From Ecdyonurus torrentis (lineage: Eukaryota; Arthropoda; Insecta; Ephemeroptera; Heptageniidae), in NCBI GenBank assembly GCA_949318235.1, contig OX439135.1, positions 20,993,395 to 21,057,394 of the forward strand: a DNA stretch of 64,000 bases, in the 5' to 3' direction. Below, piece after piece: positions 20,552-31,106 of this stretch; position 1 is the first letter of the stretch, and each line of letters begins with the position of its first letter. The notes below the pieces were generated by a model. That model saw only the letters and a list, made by a program, of their open reading frames with translations, was not told where the DNA came from and did no database searches. A program made the translations under genes and the position numbers.

Positions 20552-22192
20552 ATGGAAGGAAAAAGAAACATGGTATCTATCTTAAAAAATCCTAAAATAT
20601 ATACAAATCGTAGAGTTCAATCCAAAAAAATAAAAATTGATACTGAATGTAACACCAATAATCAAATTATAAATAACCAAAATACCATTAACCAAAGTAC
20701 AGATAAAAATACATTACCGGTATGTAATTTTGAATTTATTTCAATTGATAATATAAAATCTGAAGCTATTTCAACCCCTACCCCATCAACATCATCAATA
20801 GATTTAGTTGAAATTAAAACAGAGGTAAATAATGATGAAATTCTACAAATTAAAGGAAAAAAATATAAAAAAACATCTTTTTGTAATATATGTAATATGC
20901 ATTTTGAATCTCCAGAATTAGCAAAAGTTCATAAATTTCAAATGCATTTTAATTGTATTAATTTTAGAGATTTAATAAATTCAATATATGAATGTGAAAA
21001 GTGTACGAGAAAATTTAGATTATTTACAGATTTTGAAAATCATATATGTACTAGTATATTAGATTCAACATTATATATGAAAGGATATAAATGTGTACAT
21101 AAAAAATGTAACGCATCTATATTTTATGATGTAGTCAAATGTCGTCGACATATGCATACATGTCATAAAAATAATAATGCATTTAAAATTGATGTACCTA
21201 GTAAAAATATTACTTCAGCTCAATGTAAACAATGCTATGCTGTATTTAATAATAAACATAAAGTAGAAGTACACTATGTTTCATGTCCTGGTAAAAAATA
21301 TAGATATGCATGTCCTATATGTTTTGTAACACAAGTTGCATCAAATAAAGCAAAAGCACACTGCGAAAAATTTCATCCAAAATATACAGGTTTTTATCGT
21401 GAAATTGTTGTAATATATCCATGTGATTATTTCAATAATATTATAAACAAAAGAGAATCGGGTAATAGTAATATTGAATATGTAAATTTATTTCCTGAAA
21501 TTGATAATTCTAGTAATTTTCAAATTAATTCTGAAGTTGAAATAAAATCAGAATCATTTGAATTTGAATATGAAAATACTGATCAAAGTAGTGATAGTAA
21601 CACATTATCTAATAGTGAAACTATAGTAAAAAGTTCTGAAATTGAAATTAAATCAGAACCAATTGAAATTACAGATCAAAATTCTGAAATAATAAATAAA
21701 AATTCTGATTTAATTAGTAAAAATCCTAAAAATGAAATTGTAATTAAAAATTATGAATATAAAGTGAAATCAAAATTTTTAGTTCAAATTTCTGATGAAA
21801 TTAATTCTGAAAGTACTAAATCTGTTAAAGCTTCAAATAATAGTAAATATAAAATAAGTAAATCATCAGATTATACAAATTCTCATGCTTCATATTCAAA
21901 TAGAAATATAAAAACTGAAACACAAAGTAATAGTAATAAAAAGATTATAAAAAATAAAAATATTTACCATAAATTTAATAATGGTAAATGTCATGAAGGA
22001 TATTTATGTAAAATTTGTTTTAAATTTTATGAATGGAGGCAGAATTGTTATAAACATATAAGTGAGGAACATAGTAATATAATAATAAGAAAAACACATG
22101 CATCAATACTTGCGTTTTGTTGTAAGGACTGTAAAATATACTTTAAAGGTCTAAATTATTTTGCTGTTCATGAATGTAATAAAATGAAATAA
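20552..22192 (+). CDS. Zinc-finger protein with one full and one truncated five-finger module (ZNF3, 546 aa)
   Basis: Single coding exon, paralogue of ZNF1 and ZNF2 on the opposite strand. The full module lies at residues 110-275: C111/C114/H127/H132, C148/C151/H164/C166, C181/C186/H200/H205, C225/C228/H241/C245 and C254/C257/H270/H275. A second module starts at about 484 with only its first two fingers (C486/C489/H502/H507 and C524/C527/H540/C542); the protein stops four residues later. The linker (300-470) is acidic and Ser/Asn-rich. Five I-K-x-E words (near 68, 88, 330, 365 and 453) fit the SUMO-attachment consensus. A nuclear DNA-binding regulator is inferred; targets are unknown. Confidence 0.85.
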   Translation: MEGKRNMVSILKNPKIYTNRRVQSKKIKIDTECNTNNQIINNQNTINQSTDKNTLPVCNFEFISIDNIKSEAISTPTPSTSSIDLVEIKTEVNNDEILQIKGKKYKKTSFCNICNMHFESPELAKVHKFQMHFNCINFRDLINSIYECEKCTRKFRLFTDFENHICTSILDSTLYMKGYKCVHKKCNASIFYDVVKCRRHMHTCHKNNNAFKIDVPSKNITSAQCKQCYAVFNNKHKVEVHYVSCPGKKYRYACPICFVTQVASNKAKAHCEKFHPKYTGFYREIVVIYPCDYFNNIINKRESGNSNIEYVNLFPEIDNSSNFQINSEVEIKSESFEFEYENTDQSSDSNTLSNSETIVKSSEIEIKSEPIEITDQNSEIINKNSDLISKNPKNEIVIKNYEYKVKSKFLVQISDEINSESTKSVKASNNSKYKISKSSDYTNSHASYSNRNIKTETQSNSNKKIIKNKNIYHKFNNGKCHEGYLCKICFKFYEWRQNCYKHISEEHSNIIIRKTHASILAFCCKDCKIYFKGLNYFAVHECNKMK

Positions 22193-22233
22193 AGTGTGAA
22201 ATTTATTTATTGACACAGTTTGTAATAATGATA

Positions 22234-22310
22234 ACATTTGAAAGAAAGAGATAGGAAAAACAACAACAAGGGCCTTACCATAGTGAAGAGAGACCCATCT
22301 TTCTAATATG
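22234..22310. repeat. Family C fragment, copy 2
   Basis: Contains AAGGGCCTTACCATAGTGAA followed by GAGAGACCCAT, as in the arms of 38530-38890. A ~30-bp poly-A (22370-22399) follows. Confidence 0.6.
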
Positions 22311-22368
22311 CAACTGTAAATCTTTATATGATTTTGCTGCAAAAGATAATATATTATAGATTTAGTTG

Positions 22369-22401
<33 letters not shown>

Positions 22402-22494
22402 AGAAAGATAAATAATGCAAATTGTAAAAGTGCAAAATTTAATGTTAAAGCCTTGTTTGGGCATTGTAAAAGAGCTGTTAAAATGATATGTGTG

Positions 22495-22930
22495 TATAGG
22501 GTGCATCAGCATGACATCATATTTAATGCGCATTGAGGCCATACTAGAGTAGTGAATAACATTGCTCAGCATAGGACAAACTTCATTTTTGGATATTTTC
22601 TTTGGGAAATCTCTTACTTTTTTTTTTATTAATTACGTTTAAAAAAATAATTAAAAATAAATAAAATAATTAAAAAAATTAAAAAATAATAATAAAACGT
22701 AATTAATACCAACCGCGATGGTTTTTTCCTATATATTATTTTTTTTTATTATTTTCATTTTTCTCACTTACTTGAGATAGTAATTCAACCTACTATCAGC
22801 ATCAATGCTCTAAAAATTATTGTATATTATAGTGTTTTTAGACTGGCAAAATGAGTTATTTTTCTATGCTACCATGGTATTGAGTTATCCAACATGGCGT
22901 CAACTTTAACATGAATGCATACACCCTATA
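22495..22930. repeat. MITE family Q, copy 3
   Basis: TATAGGGTGCATCAGCATGA at the left, ATGGCGTCAACTTTAACATG and CACCCTATA at the right. GAGCAATG/CATTGCTC and AGCATCAATGCTC words are shared with the other copies. The centre is expanded by A/T runs. Confidence 0.65.
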
Positions 22931-22932
22931 TA

Positions 22933-23056
22933 TCATCGGGTTAGAACACAAACTGTGTATCTGCAAAGCAACAAAGATTAAAACATACAAAAATATAAGA
23001 ATTTTGACTTTTAGCTGCTTTTGTAGATGCATGGTTTGTGCTATGACCCGACGATA
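22933..23056. mobile_element. Short foldback element
   Basis: Left arm ATCGGGTTAGAACACAAACT pairs imperfectly with the right arm AACCATGCATCTACAAAAGC complement region ending ATGACCCGACGAT. Confidence 0.5.
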
Positions 23057-23394
23057 AATAAAAATCTTAATATAATGTAAAAATATGACAACGTGTAAAA
23101 GTCTTAAGTACATAATAATTAAGTACTATGCTAAAATTGCACAACAATTTAACAAACCGCATTGAATGCACTTAATTTTGCGCAATTTTTAGTTTGAGAA
23201 ATAACAACTAAAAAAATAATAATTTATAAAGAACATGTAATTTTTTTTCTAAACACTGTGATAATAAAGTTTTATGAAGTATAAACAAAATACACTGTTT
23301 TAATAAGTTGTTGGTTTATCTATACATCCACTATTGCTTTATTTATACAGTCAATTTAATTATTATACTTTTATAATAATTCTAACCAGTTGTG

Positions 23395-23905
23395 TATTGC
23401 ACTTGCTTGCATAGAAGACTTGTAAAAGTAGGTTTAGTGAGAAAATAAAAAAACTGACAGCTCAATAATACTAACACAGTGCTAGCAGACAACTTTGTGT
23501 TCCTGTCTACATGTAACATGCTTGCTTACAGAGCATAACACAGTTATACTGTAACTCAAGTTAGAATTATAACTCCGAGCTGAAATTTTTATTGTAGCTT
23601 GCTGAGTCTCAAAGCTTTTGTTTTCCTGGGTTTCAATCAATTTGTATACAAATTATTTTTTCCATCCAAATGACTTCAAATCTAGGAAAATAAAAATTTT
23701 AAAGCTCAGTAACTTACAGTAAAAATTTCAGCTCCGAGAAATAATTCTAACTCAAGTTATGACTGTTTCATTGCCCCATAAGAAAGCATATTAAATCAAG
23801 ACAGGAACACAAAGTTGTCTGCTAGCACTTTGTTAGTATTGTTTGGTTGTGAGTTTGTTTATTTTCTGATTAAACCTACTTTTGCAAGTTTTCTATTATT
23901 ACAAA
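23395..23905. mobile_element. Large foldback element family U (about 510 bp)
   Basis: Two arms of roughly 200 bp in inverted orientation: AAAGTAGGTTTA, AACTTTGTGTTCCTGTCT and TAACTCAAGTTAGAATTAT at the left are mirrored by ATAATTCTAACTCAAGTTA, AGACAGGAACACAAAGTT and TAAACCTACTTTTG at the right. A half copy is at 28744-28875. It lies about 300 bp upstream of the fucosyltransferase start. Confidence 0.75.
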
Positions 23906-24209
23906 AGTTTTTTGTTTAATTTTATGTTTGAAACTATAAATAATTATTTCATTATTTAATAAACATAAAGCGTGCCTTATCAACTTTTTTTTTAATAATA
24001 TACAATATTCAAAGTAAGAGAAAAATAAATTAATTGAAAAGTAGTACTAGAATAATATTATATAATTCAATAGCTTAACAATGTGTTTATATATGTATTA
24101 TACAGTATAGTGCATAGTACAGAAAAAAAAAGAAAAGTGAATTGTATATTTATTTTAATTAAATAGTTGCTACTGTTATTTAAATGTGTAAAAATAAATC
24201 AATTAAATT

Positions 24210-24522
24210 ATGAGGTGGCATATAATACGTAAAAAATGTTTAACAATCTCAGTGATAACTTTTCTGTTAATGATTGTTATTTGGTTGATATGGAAGTCAC
24301 CTGTCCAACTTTGTTTTAAGGTAAAAAAAAATAAATATATATTAAATCAATTTTACAGTAAACTCTTGATTTTGTGATGTTCAATTCAGCGAATTTCTCA
24401 ATTTTTTGAAATGCTCAAATGGATTTACATCAGACTTCAATATAAGCAAAATTGAATTTTGTGAAATGCCTTTGTTTTCTGAGCCCCTTGTGATTTCACA
24501 AAATTGAGAGTTTGTAGATTTG

Positions 24523-24557
<35 letters not shown>

Positions 24558-25994
24558 CAGCAAGAGCAAATAAATATTCTTCTTTATTACAATTTTAAAG
24601 CTTATAAGTTGCCTGTTTTTTTAAATGTTTTATTAAATAGGCAATAGGCCTATGCATTAATTAATTCTTCAGTAGTTTTTTCACAACCACTGTTGAAATA
24701 TCATAAGAATTCAGAACTTTTTTTTTTTTATTCTCTCAGCAGATAGCAAATAGAAAAGCTACTCCTAATTTACCTTTGTGCCCTGAAATTGGTGGAGGTG
24801 CTAAGGGTACCATACTAACAGTGTTTGGAAGTAGTGGTAGACTAGGAAATCATGTATGGGAGTATCTTTCAGTCTGGGCCATTGCAAAAAGATATGGCAT
24901 ACTTGCTGCTATACCCAAGAAAACCCTGGCTTTCTTAAGATGTGGTAAGTAAGTAAGTATGAATGAATGAATGAATGAATGAATGAATGAATGAATGAAT
25001 GAATGAATGAATGAATGAATGAATGAATGAATGAATGAATGAATGAATGAATGAATGAATGAATCAATGAATCAATGAATCAATGAATGAATCAATGAAA
25101 TATATTTACATCTATATGATCCTACATAGGTGTATTCAGTCGACTAACACTACCCAGTTTGGAAGAGGTGGACTCTAAATGTCATGGACTCAACTTAATG
25201 GCACAATACAATGCTCTGGGGAAGAAAGGCAACCTGGCCAAACTTCGCTCGGCACTCACATATAAACAAGACAAGAACGTGACTTTGATTTCACTTGAAG
25301 GATTTATCATTGATATTCCTACCTTGATGCCATACTGGCTTGAACTCCATAAGGTTCTACTTTTCAGAAGAGACGTGGAACAAATGGCACAGCAAAAACT
25401 GATGCAAGTGAGAGAAGAAATGCAACTACGGGCAAGGGAACAAGTATGAAACAAAACAATCACTTATTTCATTATGAAATTACTAATTTTATTATGTTAT
25501 AACTGGCATGATTTTGGATTTGTTTTTAAATTTATTTCTGAAACAATAAGTAACAATATTTTTGGTTTAAAAGCAGAAATTCATAATGGTTTTATATTTG
25601 CAAACTCAAACTATTATTTTTTTTTTTATTAAGCATTAGAGAACCATTACTGGGTGTATCAATAAGTTGCATGAAAATGCTTAAAAAAAAAAAAAAAAAA
25701 AAAAATGCCAACATAAAATAGGCCTATGTATTACTAATTCCATTTTTTTTTTTTTTTTTTTATAGCTGGTGATATCCAAAGAAGGTTACCAAAAAAACAT
25801 TGAGTATATTGCAGTACATGTAAGGCGTACAGATTATACTGCATACATAGCTAAGAAACACCCTGGGTCCAATCCTGCAGATCATAATTTTTACCTTAGA
25901 GCAATGCAAGAAATGCGTAAACGTTTAGCATCAAATGATCTTGTTTTTATTATGGTCAGTGATGATTTGGAGTACATTAAGAAAAATTTTAAAG
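24210..25994 (+). CDS. Alpha-1,2-fucosyltransferase-like (GT11), exons 1-4, 3' end missing
   Basis: Four exons with matching phases: 24210-24320, 24740-24944, 25130-25443 and 25766-25994 (286 codons plus 1 nt). Exon 1 gives a short cytoplasmic tail (RWHIIRKK) and one hydrophobic segment (about 11-28), i.e. a type II Golgi signal anchor. Exon 2 carries the GT11 motif GRLGNH (70-75) followed by VWEY. Exon 4 carries HVRRTDY (228-234), the GDP-fucose-binding motif of the family, and a SDDLEYIKKNF segment. The last family motif (around a GTFGW-type segment) is not found downstream, so the final exon or exons are absent from the window, plausibly lost at the 26235-26434 gap. Expected to transfer fucose from GDP-fucose to a galactosyl acceptor in the Golgi; the acceptor is unknown. 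The GT donors and AG acceptors are all canonical. Confidence 0.85.
24358..24518. repeat. MITE family V in fucosyltransferase intron 1
   Basis: TACAGTAAACTCTTGATTTTG at the left (partial) mirrors CAAAATTGAGAGTTT at the right, with several GTGAAATGC/TTTTGTGAAAT words inside. A second copy is at 46915-47085. A ~30-bp poly-A follows it at 24523-24554. Confidence 0.6.
24954..25100. repeat. (GAAT)n microsatellite filling fucosyltransferase intron 2
   Basis: About 35 tetranucleotide units (first AAGT, then GAAT, then GAATCAAT variants) make up most of a 185-bp intron. Confidence 0.95.
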
Positions 25995-26039
25995 GTATTT
26001 TAATTAATTTCTCTGTTTTGATTTTATTATAAAACTTAT

Positions 26040-26226
26040 TGAGAGTTTATGTTTATTCAAAAAAACGGAAAAGGAAGTGCTGGAAAAGGAAACCACATGA
26101 CGGTAAAAGTGGGAGAAAAGTTTATGCTAGCAGCAAGCTATGCCTGAGCTACCTCCCACTTTTACTGTCACATGGTTTCCTCTTCCTGCACTTCCTTTTC
26201 TGCATTTTGAGTAAACATAAGCGGTC
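26040..26226. mobile_element. Foldback element family T, copy 2
   Basis: Same hairpin as 11004-11192 (TTTATGTTTATTCAAAA...; TTTTGAGTAAACATAAG at the right). It lies in the intron after exon 4 and ends 8 bp before the assembly gap. Confidence 0.8.
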
Positions 26227-26234
26227 ATTGACTA

Positions 26235-26434
26235 NNNNNNNNNNNNNNNNNNNNNNNNNNNNNNNNNNNNNNNNNNNNNNNNNNNNNNNNNNNNNNNNNN
26301 NNNNNNNNNNNNNNNNNNNNNNNNNNNNNNNNNNNNNNNNNNNNNNNNNNNNNNNNNNNNNNNNNNNNNNNNNNNNNNNNNNNNNNNNNNNNNNNNNNNN
26401 NNNNNNNNNNNNNNNNNNNNNNNNNNNNNNNNNN
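26235..26434. other. Assembly gap of exactly 200 N
   Basis: Two hundred N, a size commonly used as a placeholder by scaffolders. True distance and adjacency of the two sides are unknown. Confidence 0.99.
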
Positions 26435-26689
26435 AAGCAAATAATGTATTTTTTTTTTTTCATAGAATATATATGGAGCTGTGCGTTTGAGAAAAATAGT
26501 AAAACTATTTATCATATTTGGCAGAATAATTGTCTCATTATGACAAAAAAATAATATAATATGTAGCATAACCGCACGAGATCGCGTTTTCGAAGTTTGA
26601 ATCGTTATATATAGAGAGCGCAGAAATAAGTGTTTTTTTCCCCAAAATAGTTAACTATATAGGTGTTTTTTTGGGGCAAAATAGGTGGT

Positions 26690-27045
26690 AAAATAGGTGC
26701 ATGATTTTTAAGCAATAGTTGATTTATTAATAGTTGATTTTTATTTTATATTTTCATGAAAACAACAATTTCAATATTTTTCACCTATTTTTAACATTTT
26801 TTTCATGGTTTGTTGAAACGGGTACATTTCTAAGGAAATTAAAAAAAAAAAATTAAAAAAAAAGATAATAAAATAAAAAAAAAAAAAGTTTTTTTTTCTT
26901 TTAATTTTTTTTCTTATTTCTTTAGACATATGTACAGGTTTTTAAACAACTCATGAAAAAAAGATGAAAATAGTTGACAAATAGGTGAAGAATGTTGAAA
27001 TAGTTGTTTTCATGAAATAGGTGAAAATAGGTGATTTTTAGATGG
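26690..27045. repeat. Foldback region rich in AATAGGTG words
   Basis: TTTCATGAAAACAACAATTTCA and TTTTTCACCTATTTT-like words at the left are mirrored at 26940-27030. AATAGGTG or its complement recurs about ten times in 26650-27040, around a central A/T-only block. Confidence 0.55.
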
Positions 27046-27540
27046 GGTCAAAAGGTCACAATTTAATGGATCGATAAAAGGCAACATATTTTTAGTTATA
27101 ACAAATAAGTATAAAGTATAATTATATTTAGCAACTTTTTTTTTTTTATTGATCATTTTAGTAATTTTCTAATTCATAACTCATACATTTATTTTGTATT
27201 TATGCACTTCAATATTGCAAATAAAAGGAAATGATACCAAAATATCTACACTGTAATTTTATTTGCAATGTTTCAATAATTTTTTGTTCTATAATTTGTA
27301 TATATTTTGGGACAGTATCATTTTTTTTTCACCCCCATATAATATCAATAATTAAAAAAACAAAAACAATAATAATATAAAATTGATATTTAACATATAA
27401 CATAACATTAATCTAAAATAATAGTTAGAAAATGTAAGATAATAAAAAGATTGGATGATAAAACAGATATAGATTAGGAAAAATTGAGACTCCTCCTATC
27501 TATCAGCAAACATCTCCCATTCCCCAATTTATCCTATGTA
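27046..27540. other. AT-rich intergenic, no gene seen
   Basis: Only A/T-rich unique sequence with no splice-bounded open frame. Confidence 0.5.
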
Positions 27541-27544
27541 TCAA

Positions 27545-27730
27545 TGTACAGTTGGAATGATAGAATCTGGGAATAAAGAAATAAGCCGCTCCAATCAAGT
27601 GGCTGCCTGATAATTGCAATTCTCCGCCTTCTTGTAGCGCTTTGCGTAAGAAGCAAATGCAGTTTGTGTAAAAGGTGCAATGGGGGTCCACCTTTTCTCC
27701 TTATATCCTCTCTCTCTCTCTCTCTCTCAT

Positions 27731-27797
<67 letters not shown>

Positions 27798-28205
27798 TCT
27801 CTCTCTCTCTCTCTCTCTGCATTTCTCCGCCTTCTTATAGCTTGCTGTGCGTAAGAAATAAAAATGCAGAGTTAGAGCTTGTGAGAGTGTTCAGTTGACC
27901 AGACATCTCCACCTTTACTACTTATTTCTCTCTCTTTGCTCTTGACTTGCTATGATATGTTTGCTGGACAGGAACGATAACAGAGAGAGGAGAGAGAGAG
28001 AGAGAGAGAGAGATGCATGAGACACGAGTAAAGAGAGGAAATAAGGAGTTGAGGTGGACCCCCACCTTTACAACACACATGCATTTTGGTTGTTACGCAC
28101 AGTAAGCTATAAGGAAGGCGGAGAAATGCAATTATCGTCCAGCCACTTCATTGGAGCGGCTTATTGCTTTATTCCCAGATTCTATCATTCCAACTGTATA
28201 TATCA
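27545..28205. mobile_element. Large foldback with complementary TC/GA microsatellites
   Basis: Termini TACAGTTGGAATGATAGAAT and its complement, arms of about 170 bp (shared ATAAGCCGCTCCAAT and GGTCCACCT words). The left arm carries (TC)n at 27708-27818; near the right arm is (GA)n at 27983-28012. TA borders suggest a Tc1/mariner-type target. Confidence 0.75.
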
Positions 28206-28531
28206 TGTTTTAGTGCCAAATCTTTATTATCATACATATCGCATAGTCGATATTTCATTGCGATATATTTATTAGTTAGAAAAATATATAAATACAGCTA
28301 TAATATATATTAACCTTTTTTTTTATGAGGCTGATTGGATTTAATGCCTCAATTTGTATGATAAGAGATTAATGTTTCAATATTTTTCATAATATTTGCT
28401 TAAAATTTAGAAAAACTGGCTTCAAGCTGTATCAAAATCTTAAAAGCTTCTAAAAATAGTACTAAATTAATAATAATTACTTTGAGTTTCATTCCCCATA
28501 TGAAAGTATGGTAAATTAGGCTTGTTTGTAC

Positions 28532-28596
<65 letters not shown>
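28532..28596. repeat. (TC)n microsatellite
   Basis: About 32 TC units. Confidence 0.95.
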
Positions 28597-28597
<1 letters not shown>

Positions 28598-28743
28598 ATT
28601 TCTTTCTTTTTTTTTCCTTTTCTTTTTTTTTTTGCTCTGGAAAAAAAAAAGTTTATTTAAAGCTGTTTTAATGAGACAAAGAGAATAACAAATAAAATAA
28701 ATTTAAATTTTTATAATAAATTTCAACAAATTTGATAGATAAA

Positions 28744-28875
28744 TATGCAATTAAGCCTATTGAGACAGGAACACAACGTTGTCTCTGCTATAGCATTTGG
28801 TTCTAGTATTACAAACTCCGAGCTTGTTTATTTTCTCACTAAACTTACTTTTGTAATTCTTCTATTTTAAAAATT
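28744..28875. repeat. Family U foldback, half copy
   Basis: GAGACAGGAACACAACGTTG through ACTCCGAGCTTGTTTATTTT, matching the right arm of 23395-23905. Confidence 0.6.
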
Positions 28876-29227
28876 TAGAATTACAGCAGCCATCAACACA
28901 AACCTTCCATTTATTTAATAAAAAAAATTATATATATATATAATTTTTGCATCTTGTTATATTTTACCTTGCATATTGTGAACTCACAGTATCTCAGTAA
29001 ACAATGACATAAATAAAATAATAAAATTTTTTTACTATTAAAATTACAAGAGGATTTTATTTTTATTTTACATAAAAAATTAATTAATAATTAATTATTA
29101 TTATTATTTTCATTTTCTTATTGACATAATGGTAAAAACACACATTTTAATTACTGTACACATGATTTTTACTTTCTTTACAAATAATTACTTAGAGTAA
29201 TTTGTTTTATATTTAACATAGAAAATG

Positions 29228-29346
29228 TACACCTCTGAACAAAAGGTTGAAAACAGATCTAAGGAGGCTGCCGTGTTTTCTCATAAAAATAGCATTGTGT
29301 GGTTACTTTATACAAATTGTTTCTCAAACTTTTGGCCAGAGCTGTA
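29228..29346. mobile_element. Tc1/mariner-like MITE, family H copy 3
   Basis: TACACCTCTGAACAAAAGGT at the left, ACTTTTGGCCAGAGCTGTA at the right, TTTTCTCATAAAAATAGCAT inside. Confidence 0.75.
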
Positions 29347-29639
29347 CAATTATTATTATATAATAACACCAATACAACTGAAACTGCAATGTATAATACA
29401 TAATTAACTAGTTTCAAAACTAGCAAAAAAATAAAAAATATATTCACAATATTTGAATTACTTTTTATGTAAGTCCCTTCACGTTATTATTTCTTATTTT
29501 ATACAATAATCTAATAAATGCATTTCAGATTTTTTTTTTTTTTTTTTTTTTATCACATATCAAGTCACACACTGAGTTAAATTTTAACATTATTTACACT
29601 CATGAGATATTAAGCAAAATACCATGGCAGTGAAGCATG

Positions 29640-29720
29640 ATAAAATTTGAAAGATAAGGATAGGAGAAACCAATAAGTGTGCATTATAATGCCCCATAGT
29701 TTTTTTTATTTGTATCTCTG
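29640..29720. repeat. Family C fragment, copy 3
   Basis: TTTGAAAGATAAGGATAGGAG and a degenerate continuation. From 29347 to here only AT-rich sequence and a T-run are seen. Confidence 0.45.
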
Positions 29721-30079
29721 TGCTAACGAGAATTAGTATTTTCTTTCAATTTTTATCATTATTTTGTATTTACACTTAATTAGATGATCCATTATAAACA
29801 AAAATAGATATATTTATGGCTTGCTGGAAGTCTTGATGGTACAGGTATACTTCTATTATATGGTTTTACATTAAAATACATTTTTTAAGTTCTTATAATT
29901 TCTTAAAATATATTGAGGGAAAGTTAAAAAAAAAAAAAAAAAAGTTAATATAGGTGGAATTTTTTTTAAAGATTTTATTCTATTGTTTTGTTATGTGAGC
30001 AAAGTTGTTCAAACAGAAAAAAAAAAAAAAAAAAAAAAAAAAACTTGGAATATCTTTAATGTCACGTTATGAATTTCTT

Positions 30080-30482
30080 TAAAAACTACCAATTTCAAAG
30101 AAAGGGAATGGAGAAACTATCAAGGAACTTACCATTGTAAAGAAATTTCTATAGTTTATGGTTAAAATCTTAATGGCACAGAGACAGTAAACACATTTTA
30201 CTGAGTACCTTTTTCTACTTAACTTCAAGAGAGAAATGGAATATATGTGCATGCCTTTGTCATTCCTTACATGGAAGAGAAACAAACTAAGAATTATGGC
30301 TTTGATGGCGTTTCATAGAATAATGAAGGCACACACACATACTCTGTCTTTCTTGGAAGTTATAGTGTCGAAAGCTACTAAAAAATATGTATATTATCTC
30401 CGTGATAGCAAGTTTTTTAATAAGCTATAGGACTCTATTCACTATGGTAAGGTATCCTTGCTGGTTTCTTCTATATTTTTAT
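30080..30482. repeat. Family C palindrome, copy 4 (degenerate)
   Basis: Left arm AAGGAACTTACCATTGTAAA and right arm TTCACTATGGTAAGGTATCC, then TTGCTGGTTTCTTCTAT, in inverted orientation as in 38530-38890, with weakly conserved interior. A poly-A run at 30018-30043 precedes it. Confidence 0.55.
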
Positions 30483-30483
30483 T

Positions 30484-30611
30484 TTAAAGGCCTGTTCAGA
30501 ATGACTTGTAAATTCTTGTAACTCTTACATGAAGATACGACAATCACTGTTATGTGGATTCTTACGTGAAAGTTATGAAAATTTACACACATCATTATGA
30601 ACAGGCTTTAA
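30484..30611. mobile_element. TTAA-flanked MITE (120 bp)
   Basis: TTAA at 30484-30487 and 30608-30611; termini AGGCCTGTTCAGAATGA and TCATTATGAACAGGCT. The termini are unrelated to those of the other TTAA elements in the window. Confidence 0.7.
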
Positions 30612-30718
30612 GGCGGGAAATAAGGTACAGTACTATGGGATTTGACTAAAAAATTGTAAAGGAAGAAAAAATCTGAAACTTTGCACAGTGATACATTAGG
30701 ACATTGTATCTTCAAAAA

Positions 30719-30757
<39 letters not shown>

Positions 30758-31106
30758 GGGTCACCATGCTAGATTTGAAATTATGATTTTTTTGAAGTGT
30801 TAGTCCCATAAGAACCCATGTTAATTTCAATAATTATTTTTTCTCTTATCTGATGGTCACGGGCTCTGAAAATTTTACCATAGGTAGCTGTTACAATTAA
30901 CTTTCAAATGGCATCATAAAGTTTGCAAGTTTTCTTTTTAAATTTTGAGATACAAGCCATCTGAATACAACCCTTAATGTGTAACACTTCAACAGATTAT
31001 TACTCCGAGGCAATAAAATAAAAATTCACATCACATTACCTGTACCATTAAGCTATGAAAACTTCAAGTAAACCACAAATAAACATACAATAAGAACAAT
31101 CAGTAG
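30612..31106. other. Intergenic, poly-A run, no gene seen
   Basis: A 33-bp poly-A (30721-30753) and AT-rich unique sequence; likely includes the 3'-UTR of the minus-strand gene that ends at 31107. Confidence 0.5.

Noticed and set aside
26039..26569. Open frames running through the N gap
   Set aside because: They exist only because N codons are read as open.
27680..27898. Leu/Ser repeat open frame
   Set aside because: Pure (TC)n microsatellite.
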